DNA from: Palaemon carinicauda
Taxonomy: Eukaryota > Arthropoda > Malacostraca > Decapoda > Palaemonidae
NCBI RefSeq assembly: GCF_036898095.1
Contig: NC_090729.1
Coordinates: 70,321,613-70,385,612, forward strand
Length of the DNA: 64,000 nt
Direction: 5' to 3'
Shown here: positions 63,933 through 64,000 of the stretch, one piece after another
Layout of the letters: the number at the start of each line of letters is the position of its first letter
Numbering within the stretch: position 1 is the stretch's first letter
The notes under the pieces: model-generated
The model's input: the letters and a program-made list of their open reading frames with translations, nothing else
What the model was told of the DNA's origin: nothing
Database searches by the model: none
Program-made: the position numbers and the translations under genes

Positions 63933-64000
<68 letters not shown>
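63920..64000. repeat. (CA)n then (TA)n microsatellite at window edge
   Basis: A short ACACAC tract is followed by TA repeats that run off the end of the window. Confidence 0.9.

Overview
The window is eukaryotic, repeat-dominated DNA with no host gene I can support. Five DIRS-type tyrosine-recombinase retrotransposons, Mag-like Ty3/gypsy elements, a Tigger/pogo transposon, an RTE-like LINE and long (TA)n, (TC)n and (GA)n microsatellites suggest an invertebrate. A decapod crustacean would fit, but that is an inference from repeat content only. Nearly every coding region is a mobile-element gene carrying stops, frameshifts or deletions.

Layout. 1-5395 is the 3' part of DIRS copy A (+). It sits inside the 5' leader of DIRS copy B (+, 5396-17520), whose gag is split by a young Ty3/gypsy element (8339-12718, -). 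17525-23011 is an unusual 5.5 kb element with ~300-bp terminal inverted repeats and one decayed gene of about 1,490 codons. This gene seems to combine a DDE-like region with a C-terminal FEN1/XPG-like nuclease fold, and it is the most novel item here. A (TA)n tract follows.

23245-53200 is a Russian doll. A Tigger transposon (23245-53200) contains DIRS E (about 25550-52997, +). E contains a gag/protease-only gypsy element (26389-47241, -), which contains DIRS C (27010-45724, -). C contains DIRS D (34355-44368, +), and D contains a solo LTR (36848-37944). Boundaries are supported by TG...CA LTR ends, 4-bp target duplications, DIRS terminal repeats and uninterrupted paralogous sites elsewhere in the window.

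53310-56130 is a decayed RTE-like LINE. 56131-64000 is AT-rich sequence with microsatellites, two inverted copies of a LINE tail, and no recognisable gene.

How the DIRS parts work together: each copy carries gag, RT-RNase H and a tyrosine recombinase (YR) in overlapping frames, inverted terminal repeats, and a ~92-bp internal complementary region (ICR) before the right repeat. The ICR reads as the reverse complement of the joined right and left ends, as expected of a template for making a DNA circle, which the recombinase would then insert. Insertions land in short T-runs without target duplication. A, C and D form one subfamily, B and E another. No copy looks autonomous: A has a frame-fusing deletion and has lost a YR arginine, B has lost the RT YLDD block, C and D share RT stop codons, and E has lost RT and RNase H.
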